Notes: generated by a model not told the origin, from the letters alone. A DNA stretch of 64,000 nt from Argyresthia goedartella (GCA_949825045.1 OX463806.1:43424208-43488207); one strand, 5' to 3'; shown: positions 22,064 to 31,439, counted from the first letter of the stretch. Made by a program: numbers and translations.

Positions 22064-22237
22064 GTTCAAAATATAGTTTACAATTCGATTAATCTACAGG
22101 AAACTTCGTCAATAACTTAAAACTAAACTTAAACACTTGCTAAACTACAAGATATGGCAGGGAAACAACTTAAAAATTATATGCTTCCAAATAATAATAA
22201 CCTACTTAAATAATAAATAAATCTAAAATACATAAAA

Positions 22238-25120
22238 CTACACAAATAAACCACCCAAGAACGCTCCCGGACCAAAGGTACCCATTACGCTGGCAGCGTT
22301 GCCGCGCTGCACAGCAAGTGAGACCCTTTGCACCAGGAACGCTCCGGAGCGGTAGTCATGGCCTCGGTCCCTCAAGCGACGCCCAATGTCCCTGATGAAG
22401 GCCCTACCCTGCGATCCCCACACCCCCGTGGTCTCGACGGCCAATGGAACAAACCAATAACTCCCCATCAGCTGTGCGTACTTACCGCATTTCTGCCGCG
22501 CCGCCGACTCCGCAGCCGCACCAGCAGTCTGCATGGTGGAGCCTATATGAGATGCCGCGAAAGTGCACACGCACGTCGCATCCCACAAAAAGCTACGGCC
22601 CCTCTCCCAAGGTATCAAAGTGACACCGTCCGGAAGTTTCCCGTCGCTGCGACACAAACCAGGCGGCTCAAGAATCGCCGGTATGTTAGCCGAGACGAGA
22701 GCCCTCCGGACGATGTCATTGATGGAGTGATGACGAGACTGCCTCCCTTCACTTCTGACGCAGTGTAGTCCGTGACGCCCCAGCGAATCGACTGATACAC
22801 CGCAAACACAGCGGTGTGGCTCACAAATGCTACATCCCAACCGAAGCGCCACGGCCACGCGCAGGGAGTTGTCATCTAGATGGGTGCCTAAATGAGGAGA
22901 CGGCAACGCATGCAGCCAAGCACCAGATTCCGGCTGGGAGATCGCGCGCAGACGAGCAAGCTCCGCTCCCGAGGACTGCCCCAACAACCCGTCAAGTGTC
23001 GACTTACATATCTCCTCATCCCAGGAGCGCTGCACGCCTGGCTTCTCCGGAACGTCTCCCGCCGGGCAACGTACCCGCCACAGCTGAAGAGCCTCGTCCG
23101 CAAATGGGATGCTGAACCCGTCACCATTAATATTCAAAATACGAGTGACAAGCTCCAACACCCCCCGCGAAGAGGCTAAGAAGGCGGGGAGTTCCGTGTC
23201 CCGAAGGCGACGAACGCCGAGACCACCAAACCGTATAGGCATCGCTGCCTGCGACCACTGTGAGGAAGACATATTAACGTTTAAAATAGTCTCCAAAAGA
23301 CACTTCAACGCCTCGTCATAAGCGTCTGTCTCCCCTCGGCACAGCCAAACCGGAGCAGTTCGCAAAGTATAGGTTAACCTTGGCTGGGACAGACAACTCC
23401 TGAGAATAGTAAGAGCCACATGCGCGGACAACTCCTTGAGATGTGGCTTAGCCCCAGCCAGGGCCTTCAACTTTCCTCGCAGAACCCCCGGCACGCCTTC
23501 CGGAAAAATGGGTGCGCCTAACAGAGTGAAATCAGGTTTATCAAGAACTTTCAGCCCCGGCATCAATTCCTCCAGCTTAGCTCTGGAACCTTGTGCCAAG
23601 TCACCAGAGGAAGAAAACACCTCACACTTCTCTGAGTTCAGGCGGAGACCCAAGTCCCCTAGGCCACTGATAACCGTTTTCAAATCAGCCACAACAGTCT
23701 CTAGTGGTCCCCCGATGGTACCATCGTCTAAGTACCAGACGTTCAAAGGGGAACTCAATGATTTAACAACGTCGTGGATGGCCAAGCTGAATAGCAGTGG
23801 GCCCAGGGGGTCACCCTGTTGCGCACCCACCCGCGACTCCACCAGATTTTCACCAAAATACAGGTTGGTTGGGCTTGAGTAACACTGGTGGAGGAACGGA
23901 TAGAGGGACGGAACCAGTTCGTTGACCTTTCCCAGAATGACGTCTCGCTCAACTGTATTGAATGCATTCTGGAGGTCAACCTTCACAATGACGCTGTCGG
24001 AGTTTTCCCGATCGAACAAAAACGCTCGGGTGGCGTGGATTGCGGCCTCGCAACCTAAAGGTACTCCGAACCCCAACTGCTGCGGCTGAAGAATAGATGA
24101 TGCGACTCCCCTGGCTGCCCTGCATCCGAGTTTGGCCACTAAGCGCCGAAGGACACTCCCCACTGCTATGGGACGAATCCCCCCGCCCTTCTTATGCAGA
24201 GCACATAGGGAAGCGCCATAAAGAAAAGGGCACACTTCCCTATTGACCATTCCCTTAAGCATGAAGTTCACTAAATTAACTAGTGAACGCAGGAGAGTCG
24301 CACCGCTATCCCCAGCCGCCACTGAAATCAACTCCTTCAGTATGTCGGGGCGGATCCCATCCAAGCCCGCTACGGACCCGCTATTGAAAGACGTGATTGC
24401 CTCCAACACGTCAGCCGCTTCAACCGCCAATGTTTCGCTTGAGAGGGCGGGTTCCGGAGGGAAGTGGAGGTCACGTGACGGTGGCGGGTGCTTTCGCCGC
24501 AGGGACTCCAAAGTCTCCTCACTGTCAGCTGCCACAGAGCAGTCAGACAGGAGGATCCGAACAGCACCGCCAAGGTCGCCATCGTGAACCTTGGACTCGA
24601 CGTACTTGTAAAAAGCACGCTGGCCAATATTACCTCCCTTCCTTGAATAAACATCCGATGACTGAAGGCCGCCCAGAGAACTAGCTGTAATGTTGTCTTT
24701 TACCTTACTGGTAAGAGACCGGCCCCTGTCATCGGACAAAGGAACCCGGAGGCATGAATAAGCAAAGCTTAGGAGATCCTGCCAATCGTTGGTCTCATTA
24801 GTCTCCACACACCTCTCAATAAGCTCCGACAACTTCCCTGCGGCCAGACTTCTGGCCCCCTTGGGGACGTGTTTTAGAAGTCGGACATTTCTTCTCAAGG
24901 AAGGCAAATCACTGAGCGTCGGCGGTGGCGAACTACCGACCACATCAGCAGGCGAAATACCAGCGACATCTGCAGGCGCATTACCGCCCCGTCGCTGTGA
25001 CTGTTGCGGTCGAACAATATTTTTGTGCACCTGCCCAATGTGAGACTTCAAACCACGCGGAACAATAAATTCCCTTGTGGAACCGGGGCAATGAGGACAT
25101 GTTGCCTTAGTTACACTCAT
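22238..25120 (-). CDS. retrotransposon polyprotein: C2H2 finger, reverse transcriptase, RLE endonuclease
   Basis: 960 residues, no internal stop. It would bind target DNA, nick it and reverse-transcribe the element RNA there (target-primed reverse transcription). Domains: C2H2 finger C8, C11, H27, H32; RT from about 255 to 505 with HKKGGGIRPIAVGSVLRRLV (motifs 0-1, 309-328), motif A catalytic D382 in KVDLQNAFN, motif B QGDPLGPLLF (435-444), motif C YLDD with D465 and D466, motif D LNSEKCEVF; thumb to about 640; zinc-knuckle-like C771, C773, H783, C787; and the RLE at 828-896 with P830-D831, D847 and basic K877/K880, then a conserved tail (QRVSLAVQRGNAASVMGTFG, 931-950). The ATG at 25120 lies just upstream of the finger, supporting this start. 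All catalytic residues I can name are present. Antisense ORFs of 80-150 codons inside it are shadows. Confidence 0.9.
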   Translation of the reverse strand: MSVTKATCPHCPGSTREFIVPRGLKSHIGQVHKNIVRPQQSQRRGGNAPADVAGISPADVVGSSPPPTLSDLPSLRRNVRLLKHVPKGARSLAAGKLSELIERCVETNETNDWQDLLSFAYSCLRVPLSDDRGRSLTSKVKDNITASSLGGLQSSDVYSRKGGNIGQRAFYKYVESKVHDGDLGGAVRILLSDCSVAADSEETLESLRRKHPPPSRDLHFPPEPALSSETLAVEAADVLEAITSFNSGSVAGLDGIRPDILKELISVAAGDSGATLLRSLVNLVNFMLKGMVNREVCPFLYGASLCALHKKGGGIRPIAVGSVLRRLVAKLGCRAARGVASSILQPQQLGFGVPLGCEAAIHATRAFLFDRENSDSVIVKVDLQNAFNTVERDVILGKVNELVPSLYPFLHQCYSSPTNLYFGENLVESRVGAQQGDPLGPLLFSLAIHDVVKSLSSPLNVWYLDDGTIGGPLETVVADLKTVISGLGDLGLRLNSEKCEVFSSSGDLAQGSRAKLEELMPGLKVLDKPDFTLLGAPIFPEGVPGVLRGKLKALAGAKPHLKELSAHVALTILRSCLSQPRLTYTLRTAPVWLCRGETDAYDEALKCLLETILNVNMSSSQWSQAAMPIRFGGLGVRRLRDTELPAFLASSRGVLELVTRILNINGDGFSIPFADEALQLWRVRCPAGDVPEKPGVQRSWDEEICKSTLDGLLGQSSGAELARLRAISQPESGAWLHALPSPHLGTHLDDNSLRVAVALRLGCSICEPHRCVCGVSVDSLGRHGLHCVRSEGRQSRHHSINDIVRRALVSANIPAILEPPGLCRSDGKLPDGVTLIPWERGRSFLWDATCVCTFAASHIGSTMQTAGAAAESAARQKCGKYAQLMGSYWFVPLAVETTGVWGSQGRAFIRDIGRRLRDRGHDYRSGAFLVQRVSLAVQRGNAASVMGTFGPGAFLGGLFV

Positions 25121-25564
25121 ACTTGCCTACTACATTTCTATTTTCCAACACACATTTAAAAATTTCCACCATAGTAGTAAATAATAATAATAATAATTAA
25201 ATTTTTGCCAAATAAATTAATTAGAAATCTACAGTCAATAATAATGTCAAATATAGCATAAATAATCCGCATTCAATTCAGTCATAAATATCCCTAATAC
25301 TATTTATTGTTATTATAACACTATTAATTATTATCAAACAATATCAAACATTAAATTAATTGTACTTACAACAAAACATAAGTGGTTCCAATGTCAACTA
25401 CATACTTAAAACATAGAGAAAAAAAATAAATAAATATCAGTCAAAAAATGTTTGTCTTAAAACATAAAATTAAAATAGTCACAAAATCAAAAAATAAAAG
25501 AATTAAAAATCTAATTCTAAAACAAAGCAAAAAAAAATGAAAAAATAATATAAATACTTTCTAC

Positions 25565-25650
25565 GTTAGACGCGTTTCGAACCAGAGCAACCTCTTCGTT
25601 GTATTTGTTCTCGGCCGAGAGCGAGGCCCGCTGAGCCACCAACGTTGTGG
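25565..25650 (-). other. tRNA-like segment in the retrotransposon 5' UTR
   Basis: On the minus strand it contains TGGCTCAGCGGG (exact box A pattern) at 25627-25638 and GGTTCGAAACG (box B pattern) at 25573-25583, about 44 bp apart, with CTCTCGGCCGAGAACAA between. It may be an old SINE head, a tRNA-derived internal promoter or chance. It lies about 450 bp upstream of the ORF. I do not call it a tRNA gene because no full cloverleaf was confirmed. Confidence 0.45.
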
Positions 25651-26069
25651 GATTTCTTGGCGAAATAGAAGTATCAATGCAGCGTTTTTTATTTCATAAA
25701 TGAGCGGTACTTCGAGTTGGCATAATATTTTCGCTTGACACCCACTGTGCCATATGAACGTTCACACTGAATGTAGATTTTTCACTGATACTCGACTGAA
25801 AATCACTGTTCTTCTTGAAGAAACCACGCACAACAAAGCAAATGGGTGCACTAGCCCGCCTGAGCGTTTTGTGTCGTTTAGTTTGTTGATTTATTGCCGC
25901 TTGGTGTCCTTGTCACTGTTTTGATGGATTGTCACTTTTCAGGTTGTGATAACACTCCTGTAGGTCAATTGTCACTTGTTCTTTAAGTCAAAAAAAAAAG
26001 AATCCAGGTATATTTACACGAATTCTATTTTAAATTTGATTAAGATGTAGATCGTCTTCAAACTGCTTG

Positions 26070-26122
26070 TTTACATCGCAGCGCCCCCTGGTGGTCTCCA
26101 CCAGGGGGCGCTGCGATGTAAA
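26070..26122. repeat. perfect palindrome at the retrotransposon 5' terminus
   Basis: Two exact 25-bp arms around TCT. The arms include GCGCCCCCTGGTGG and its complement CCACCAGGGGGCGC. It ends within one base of the proposed 5' junction. Confidence 0.9.
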
Positions 26123-26123
26123 T

Positions 26124-26320
26124 TCTCTGTCTGTTTGTCTGTGTGTGTGTGTCTGTCTGTGGGACTCTATATAGAGCTCAAACGGGTGGACGGATTTTAA
26201 TGCGGTTTTCTGTAAATGATAGTATACTTTCCTGCAATTGTTCTTATTCAAGATTTATCAAAATCGGATCAGTAGTTCGAAAATGATTAGCTTAACAAGA
26301 ACACAAGTCAACCAAATTTT
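26124..26320 (+). repeat. right part of the interrupted AGAGGGGTG repeat
   Basis: TCTCTGTCTGTT (duplicate of 22052-22063), then TGTCTGTGGGACTC, GCTCAAACGGGTGGACGG, TTTTAATGCGGTTTTCTG and AAAATCGGATCAGTAG, the expected continuation of the repeat starting at 22017. Confidence 0.6.
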
Positions 26321-26550
26321 AGACTTTTTAATCCCAGGCGACGAAAAATGTGACTGTTGTTAAAGGTTTGAGGCGTCTATCTGTCTGTATTTGTGTGTGA
26401 GGGTGTGTCTGTGTGTGTGTCTATCTGTGGCACCCTAGCGCTCAAAAGGGTGGACGGATATTGGTGATATGGAACAAGTCAGAGACAATGAAAAAGAGGG
26501 TTGTTATAAGTTTGAAGTTTACGTCTGTGTGTATGTGTGGGTGTCTGGCG

Positions 26551-26582
<32 letters not shown>

Positions 26583-26630
26583 ATGTGTCTTTGTTTGTGT
26601 GTCTGTCTGTGGCACCCTAGCGCTCAGATG
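26321..26630 (+). repeat. two further partial copies of the same dispersed repeat, with a (GT)n run
   Basis: CAGGCGACGAAAAATGTGAC near 26337 and AAAGAGGGTTGTTATAAG near 26491 each begin a copy; both proceed to TGGCACCCTAGCGCTCA. A (GT)n microsatellite occupies 26551-26579. The ORFs across it are low complexity. Confidence 0.6.
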
Positions 26631-27260
26631 GGTGGACGGATATTGGTGATGCGGTAAATTCAGAGACGACGAATAAGAGGGGTCTGTGGCAAAGGCGCTC
26701 AAATGGGTGGACGGATATTGGTGATGCTGTACAAGTCAGAGACGACGAATAAGAGGGGTCTGTGGCATAGGCGCTCAAATGGGTGGACGGATATTGGTGA
26801 TGCTGTACAAGTCAGAGACGACGAATAAGAGGGGTATGTGGCAAAGGCGCTCAAATGGGTGGACGGATATTGGTGATGCTGTACAAGTCAGAGACGACGA
26901 ATAAGAGGGGTCTGTGGCATAGGCGCTCAAATGGGTGGACGGATATTGGTGATGCTGTACAAGTCAGAGACGACGAATAAGAGGGGTCTGTGGCATAGGC
27001 GCTCAAATGGGTGGACGGATATTGGTGATGCTGTACAAGTCAGAGACGACGAATAAGAGGGGTCTGTGGCATAGGCGCTCAAATGGGTGGACGGATATTG
27101 GTGATGCTGTACAAGTCAGACACGACGAATAAGAGGGGTCTGTGGCATAGGCGCTCAAATGGGTGGACGGATATTGGTGATGCTGTACAAGTCAGAGACG
27201 ACGAATAAGAGGGGTCTGTGGCATAGGCGCTCAAATGGGTGGACGGATTTTGGTGATAGG
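26631..27260 (+). repeat. 76-bp tandem repeat, about 8 copies
   Basis: GGTGGACGG recurs at 26631, 26706, 26782, 26858, 26934, 27010, 27086, 27162 and 27238, i.e. every 75-76 bp. The unit is GGCGCTCAAATGGGTGGACG, GATATTGGTGATGCTGTAC, AAGTCAGAGACGACGAATAA and GAGGGGTCTGTGGCATA. It is an expansion of part of the dispersed repeat to its left. Confidence 0.95.
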
Positions 27261-27426
27261 TCATAGGTGACACAAGTCAGAAAGAATGTATTACTGAGAC
27301 TTCCACATTTAAATTCACATAATAATCTTTGTAATTCTGCCAAAGCCGATTTGTCATGGGGACTATTGAATAGTTTTCTCTGATTTAGTTCACAAATTGC
27401 AACACCTTGTAAATTTTTACGCGACT

Positions 27427-27658
27427 AACGGCCGGTTTCCTGGGCGCTGGTTAAGTTAACAAATTGGTTAAATTGATTTCAGCCAATCACGTGCCGCTAT
27501 TTTGAATATTGGCGGCACGTGTTTGGTTAAGTTAACAAATTTGTTAAACTGATTTGAGCCAATCACGTGCCGCTAATATTCAAAATAGCGGCACATGATT
27601 GGCTGAAATCAGTTTAACCAATTTGTTAACTTAACCAGCGCCCAGGAAACCGGCCGTT
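27427..27658. mobile_element. foldback element with long inverted repeats
   Basis: 232 bp starting AACGGCCGGTTTCCTGGGCG and ending with the reverse complement. The arms run about 70 bp or more, through TTAACAAATTGGTTAAA and GCCAATCACGTGCCGCTATT, with a third internal copy in the middle. Non-coding. Probably a MITE; no transposase is linked. Confidence 0.85.
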
Positions 27659-27835
27659 TGTTAGAGCTACATATGCTTGACCTTTTGCATATAATTTACT
27701 GCCCAGATATACGACAGCCATTTCTACTGTAGTTCCCTGCTATTCAATGAGTGGGGCGGTTTTTTAAATTTTAAAATTTATAGTTATAATCTGGTTAAGT
27801 CCATAATTTCAACTACCACGAATTGAGTTGCCATA

Positions 27836-28253
27836 TTTAGGGTTCCGTACCCGAAGGGTTCCAAACGGGACCCTATTACTAAGACTTCGCCGTCCGTCCG
27901 TCCGTCCGTCCGTCAGTCTGTCACCAGGCTGTATCTCAAGAACCTAGCTAGCTAGAGAGTTAAAATTTTCACAGATTATGTATTTCTGTTGCCGCTATAA
28001 CAAGAAATACTAAAAAACAGGATATAAGAAATATTTAAGGGGGCTCCCATACAACAATTATTTCAATACCACATACAAACTTATGGATGCACCTGGTTAC
28101 GTACATGGAGTGTGAAAGTAACCGCACCAATAACTTTGTAAACAATATTTTGCTGTGTAAAATCCAAACTATTCACTCCACACCATCGCTTCCATTGAAC
28201 GGTGGTACGGACCCTTCGTGCGCGAGTCCCACTCGCACTTGGCCGGTTTTTTA
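27836..28253 (-). repeat. GTGCGAGTCGG-type dispersed repeat
   Basis: Begins TTTAGGGTTCCGTACCCGAA, has four CCGT units near 27893, ATGTATTTCTGTTGCCGC and CACCTGGTTACGTACATGG, and ends CTCGCACTTGGCCGGTTTTT. This is the most complete copy. Confidence 0.8.
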
Positions 28254-28465
28254 AATTGCGAAACCTGACTGATTGACCGGCCACGACACTAACAAATTAA
28301 ATAACACATTCAGGCATATACATTACTTCTGGCCCAAACATGTAAACATCCAAAACCTCGGAATTATTTTTTATTCCTCCCGACTAACGTCCTAACTTAC
28401 AAAGGAAGCAATCAATGCAAGCAAGAAGCTTAAAATCACATTTTTACATAGATAGGTGCATTCGA

Positions 28466-28704
28466 CGCAGTGACCCTGCCTACGAAGCCAAGGGTCCCGG
28501 GTTCGAGTCCCGGTGAAGGCAAATATTTGTTTGATGAGAACGGATGTTTGTACCCTAGTCGTGGTTGTTTATCTATCTTAGTATAATGTTTATCTATATA
28601 AGTATGTGTACTGTTGTCTAGTACCCAAGATATAGGGAATCCTAGTTTGGGGCCAGATCAATGTGTGTAAATAGTGTATACGGTATTATTATTATTATTT
28701 CTTA
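28466..28704 (+). mobile_element. SINE-A copy lacking box A
   Basis: Starts at GCAGTGACCCTGCCTACG; the preceding box A segment is missing, while box B and the body are present. Tail ATTATTATTATT near 28690. Probably 5'-truncated and transcriptionally dead. Confidence 0.85.
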
Positions 28705-28867
28705 TAGGTATAATTTACCTATACATATTATGCGGCCTGTGCCCTGCAGTGGGTCGACTTAGGCTGAATACGATGATCACGATGACATCTATTATGAAAA
28801 TAATATGTACTTAAAGCGACTCATTATAGTAAGACAGCTTTTTGTAAATCTCAAATTAAACAAATAA

Positions 28868-29315
28868 AATAGTAGTTTATGTGACTGCTACATAATGGAG
28901 GCCATTAATACTCGAGAGTGGGTTTATGAAACGAGCCAAAGGCGTGTTTCATAATAATATCACTCGAGAGTTTTAATGCCTAATTATGTACAGTTACATT
29001 CACTAGTTTATCTACACACATATCATAAGCTCTCTTTGATGTGTTCAGCAACCGCATGTTCGACCGGCATTGTGGCATTGATAATTCCTTTGCGCTTGTT
29101 TAGCTTGTTCAGTACTACCAACTTCACAAACAAAGTAGGGGCGGCACGCAGGCGGGCTTCGGCTTTCGAGTGAAAAATTCCACATTATGGTCATAATGTG
29201 TAATTTTTCAGATAAGAAATGAGTTTTTACCAAGTAGTTTAACATTATGCTGATCGTAACGTGCGGTTTTTTTACGCAGTAAAGAGGATTTATGATACTT
29301 GTGTAGATAAAATAA
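28868..29315 (+). mobile_element. TIR/MITE-like element, intact copy
   Basis: TAGTAGTTTATGTGACTGC, GAAACGAGCCAAAGGCGTG, AATATCACTCGAGAGTTTT, AGTTTATCTACACACATATC at the left of the core, and TTTATGATACTTGTGTAGAT at the right. The inverted core ends are AGTTTATCTACACA. Non-coding; the ORFs of 65 and 66 codons here are artefacts. Confidence 0.75.
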
Positions 29316-29442
29316 TTAAAGCAATAGTTTTTTTACCTTAAAGTGTTGATCGTGAGTGTTAGCATCCATTGACTTACGTATAGAGTTTTTTTTAAAGTTT
29401 TGTATCTCAATTGAATTTATGTAAGTACTTGACATTTATTTA

Positions 29443-29711
29443 TGGGAAATATTAAACTGCACATCAAAAATCCTGATTTAAACACCAAATATCAGGGCAA
29501 AATTCTGCGGTAGCTTAGGTGAAGGGTAAAGGGGTGGCCGAAGCGAAGCCCCCTTTATCCTTCGTGTTAGGTTGAATATGCAAGAGCAACAAAAATACTT
29601 AAAACATAAACTTCAGTACACATAAAATATTTAAAACATTAAAAGTGTTTTTGCTGATTCTTTTTCGCTGTGCAAATCAGTATTTTTGATTTGCAATTAA
29701 ATGCTAGCCTT
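29443..29711 (+). mobile_element. TTAA-flanked inverted-repeat element, second copy
   Basis: Left ATTAAACTGCACATCAAAAA, right TATTTTTGATTTGCAATTAA: TIRs of about 27 bp with few mismatches. Inside are GCGGTAGCTTAGGTGAAGGG, GAAGCCCCCTTTATCC and AAAATACTTAAAACATAAAC. Even the flanks (ATGGGAAAT left, ATNCTAGCC right) match the copy at 2066. Confidence 0.65.
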
Positions 29712-30359
29712 TATTTATTCGTTATAAAAAAATGTTTGTTGGTCTTCTAATTCACTATAAAACTTGAATTCCTATTTCTCTAAAAGTGAGCTGAAAGTGC
29801 AATTCTTAGTTCCGCTGTCAGAGTGCCCGCAGCCTATACATATAGTAAGTAGTAAGTATACATGTCACTGTCAAATTACTGTCACTTAGAGGGTACTAAA
29901 GCAAAGAGTTTCGTTCATCTGAGGTCACTTACAAATGAATCACAGAGTAAAACTATGGTAAAAATAAGTAAAGCTATTTATGCAAAGAGTTCGCCTATAT
30001 CCAGAGAGCCATAGAAGCTCAGATGAATGAAACTTTTTGTTGCTGTTGACGATGTTCATCAAGTTACAAACATCAGATGAACCTATTTCTATTATAAAAC
30101 ACAGTGCCCTGTACAAAAAGTTTTGTTTAAACTTGCCCATTGAGCAGCGCAGGCGCAACTGTGCCCATTCCGTCTGAGAAAGCGTGACATGTTTTTTTTT
30201 ATCATAGCCAAATAGGTATGTAGTAGTAGTAAAAGTATGTAGTATACGCTTTACGTCTGAGTTAAAACAAAAATAACGCTGAAATTTTGCCTCTGGATGG
30301 AGCCTTATGTGGCTTCTTCTGCAAAAATACACTGTATCGAATCGTATTTTTTATATTAT
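29712..30359. other. no recognisable gene; loose inverted repeat
   Basis: AAAGAGTTTCGTTCATCTGAG near 29900 is inverted, with mismatches, at about 30015-30040. The 130-codon minus ORF at 29940-30332 shows no motif and is AT-driven; I do not accept it as a gene. Confidence 0.4.
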
Positions 30360-30395
30360 TAAGGAGAAGCTCGCCTTTGTATATCTGTTTTCCAT
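30360..30395 (+). repeat. LINE 3' UTR stem-loop scrap
   Basis: AAGGAGAAGCTCGCCTTTGT resembles the right arm and flank of the recurrent stem-loop. The left arm is lost. Confidence 0.35.
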
Positions 30396-30412
30396 TTTTA
30401 TTTGTAATTCAA

Positions 30413-30752
30413 TGTTGCATCTTGAAATTGCCATTTGAGTAATTTAAAAACCATGCTCAAAAAAGGGATATTACAATGTTCAAGATTACTTAAATGACGG
30501 GACTATGTGGGGTTAATCTGGCGCAACACAGACCTTGCTGTACATAGTATTGTAATTATTTATTCCTACTTATTAATTATGATAAAATGATATAATAAAA
30601 TATGTATTAGTTAAGCACAAACAATTTTTAAAAGAGATCTAAAAATCAAGTGGTCAGTGGTCCAATGTAGAGAAGTGGCAAAAAATGACGATTGCTAAGT
30701 ATATGTAAATATCTACAGTAATAAAGACATTTGGAATTTGGAATTTGGCATC
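30413..30752 (+). pseudogene. CR1-group LINE 3' end, second copy of the 11.5-kb family
   Basis: TTGAAATTGCCATTTGAGTA, ATTACAATGTTCAAGATTAC, ATGACGGGACTATGTGGGG and TAAATATCTACAGTAATAAA align with 12528-12860. The tail here is GGAATTTGGAATTTGG instead of GATTTTGATTTT. Only the last few dozen codons and the UTR survive, broken by stops. Confidence 0.7.
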
Positions 30753-31430
30753 AAAGTATTTTGAAAGTATTGTTTGGTGTATTTAAGGAGCAAGTTTGGA
30801 TGTTTTGGTTTTTTATGTATTCTTCTGTACCTAATTACGTTTTAATTTACCCTATCTTAATAAAATTTCTTGTTATTTAGCAGATATGCTTGTTAAAACC
30901 ATTTACACGTGAAGATTTATAGATAGCTTAAACTTAAATTCTAAATACGATAAATGATCTTATTTCTTCATTCTTATTATGAAACCCGGAGTGATTTTGA
31001 AAAAAAATCTATTCGATAGTGTCAGGTGTTATTGATAATACATTCTTGTGTAGTTTATATCCATTATTTTCGCAGCAGCGTATGTTTTAATTTAGCGCAA
31101 GATTTTTTTCCTTTCACATCGATCATTACTTTGAAACTTATTATAGTTTAATTAAATAAATCAATCGATTCATTCCTGTTTCACACAACCTCCATACCTT
31201 CATCTTTGTCTTCACCTCCAGCTCTTTGGCAGGCTTAGTCTTCTCTTGTGCCAGTGCCACCACAACCGGGTCATCAGCGCCCGTCTTCACCAGCGCCGAC
31301 ATTCAACCGTCAAAGCATCGCGGCCTGCCCAACCCCACAACATAAAACACAGGGAAAATGTCCAAAAAGTGTACAAATGTTACCACCACACACAACCGCA
31401 CTCATTCAATGCCATACAAATACTAAATGG
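30753..31430. other. no clear gene
   Basis: AT-rich until about 31190, then more balanced (CTTCACCAGCGCCGACATTC). Overlapping ORFs of 62 and 63 codons at 31246-31439 have no recognisable domain. Confidence 0.35.
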
Positions 31431-31439
31431 GTGAGATAA

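Larger units (their letters stand above)
22064..26123 (-). mobile_element. full-length RLE-type non-LTR retrotransposon
   Basis: Minus-strand element of about 4060 bp. From its 5' end: a perfect palindrome (26070-26122), a roughly 1-kb 5' UTR with a tRNA-like segment (25565-25650), a single ORF (25120 to 22238) and a roughly 174-bp 3' UTR without a poly(A) tail. A candidate 12-bp duplication flanks it. Single-ORF organisation with an N-terminal zinc finger and a C-terminal restriction-like endonuclease is that of the early-branching LINE groups (R2, R4/Dong, NeSL, CRE and relatives). The clade within that group cannot be fixed by eye. The intact ORF suggests a young, possibly active insertion. 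The ORF is visibly GC-rich compared with its flanks. Boundaries depend on reading the flanks as one interrupted repeat. Confidence 0.7.

Noticed and set aside
22328..25043. Many plus-strand ORFs of 70-148 codons (e.g. 23436-23882, 22328-22768)
   Set aside because: They are antisense shadows of the GC-rich retrotransposon ORF and lack any domain.
26631..27260. CRISPR-like or coding repeat at the 76-bp array
   Set aside because: Contiguous tandem units without spacers, derived from a dispersed repeat; the short ORFs repeat the same peptide.
29940..30332. 130-codon minus-strand ORF
   Set aside because: Residue mix typical of random AT-rich sequence, no motif, no paralogue, no gene context.
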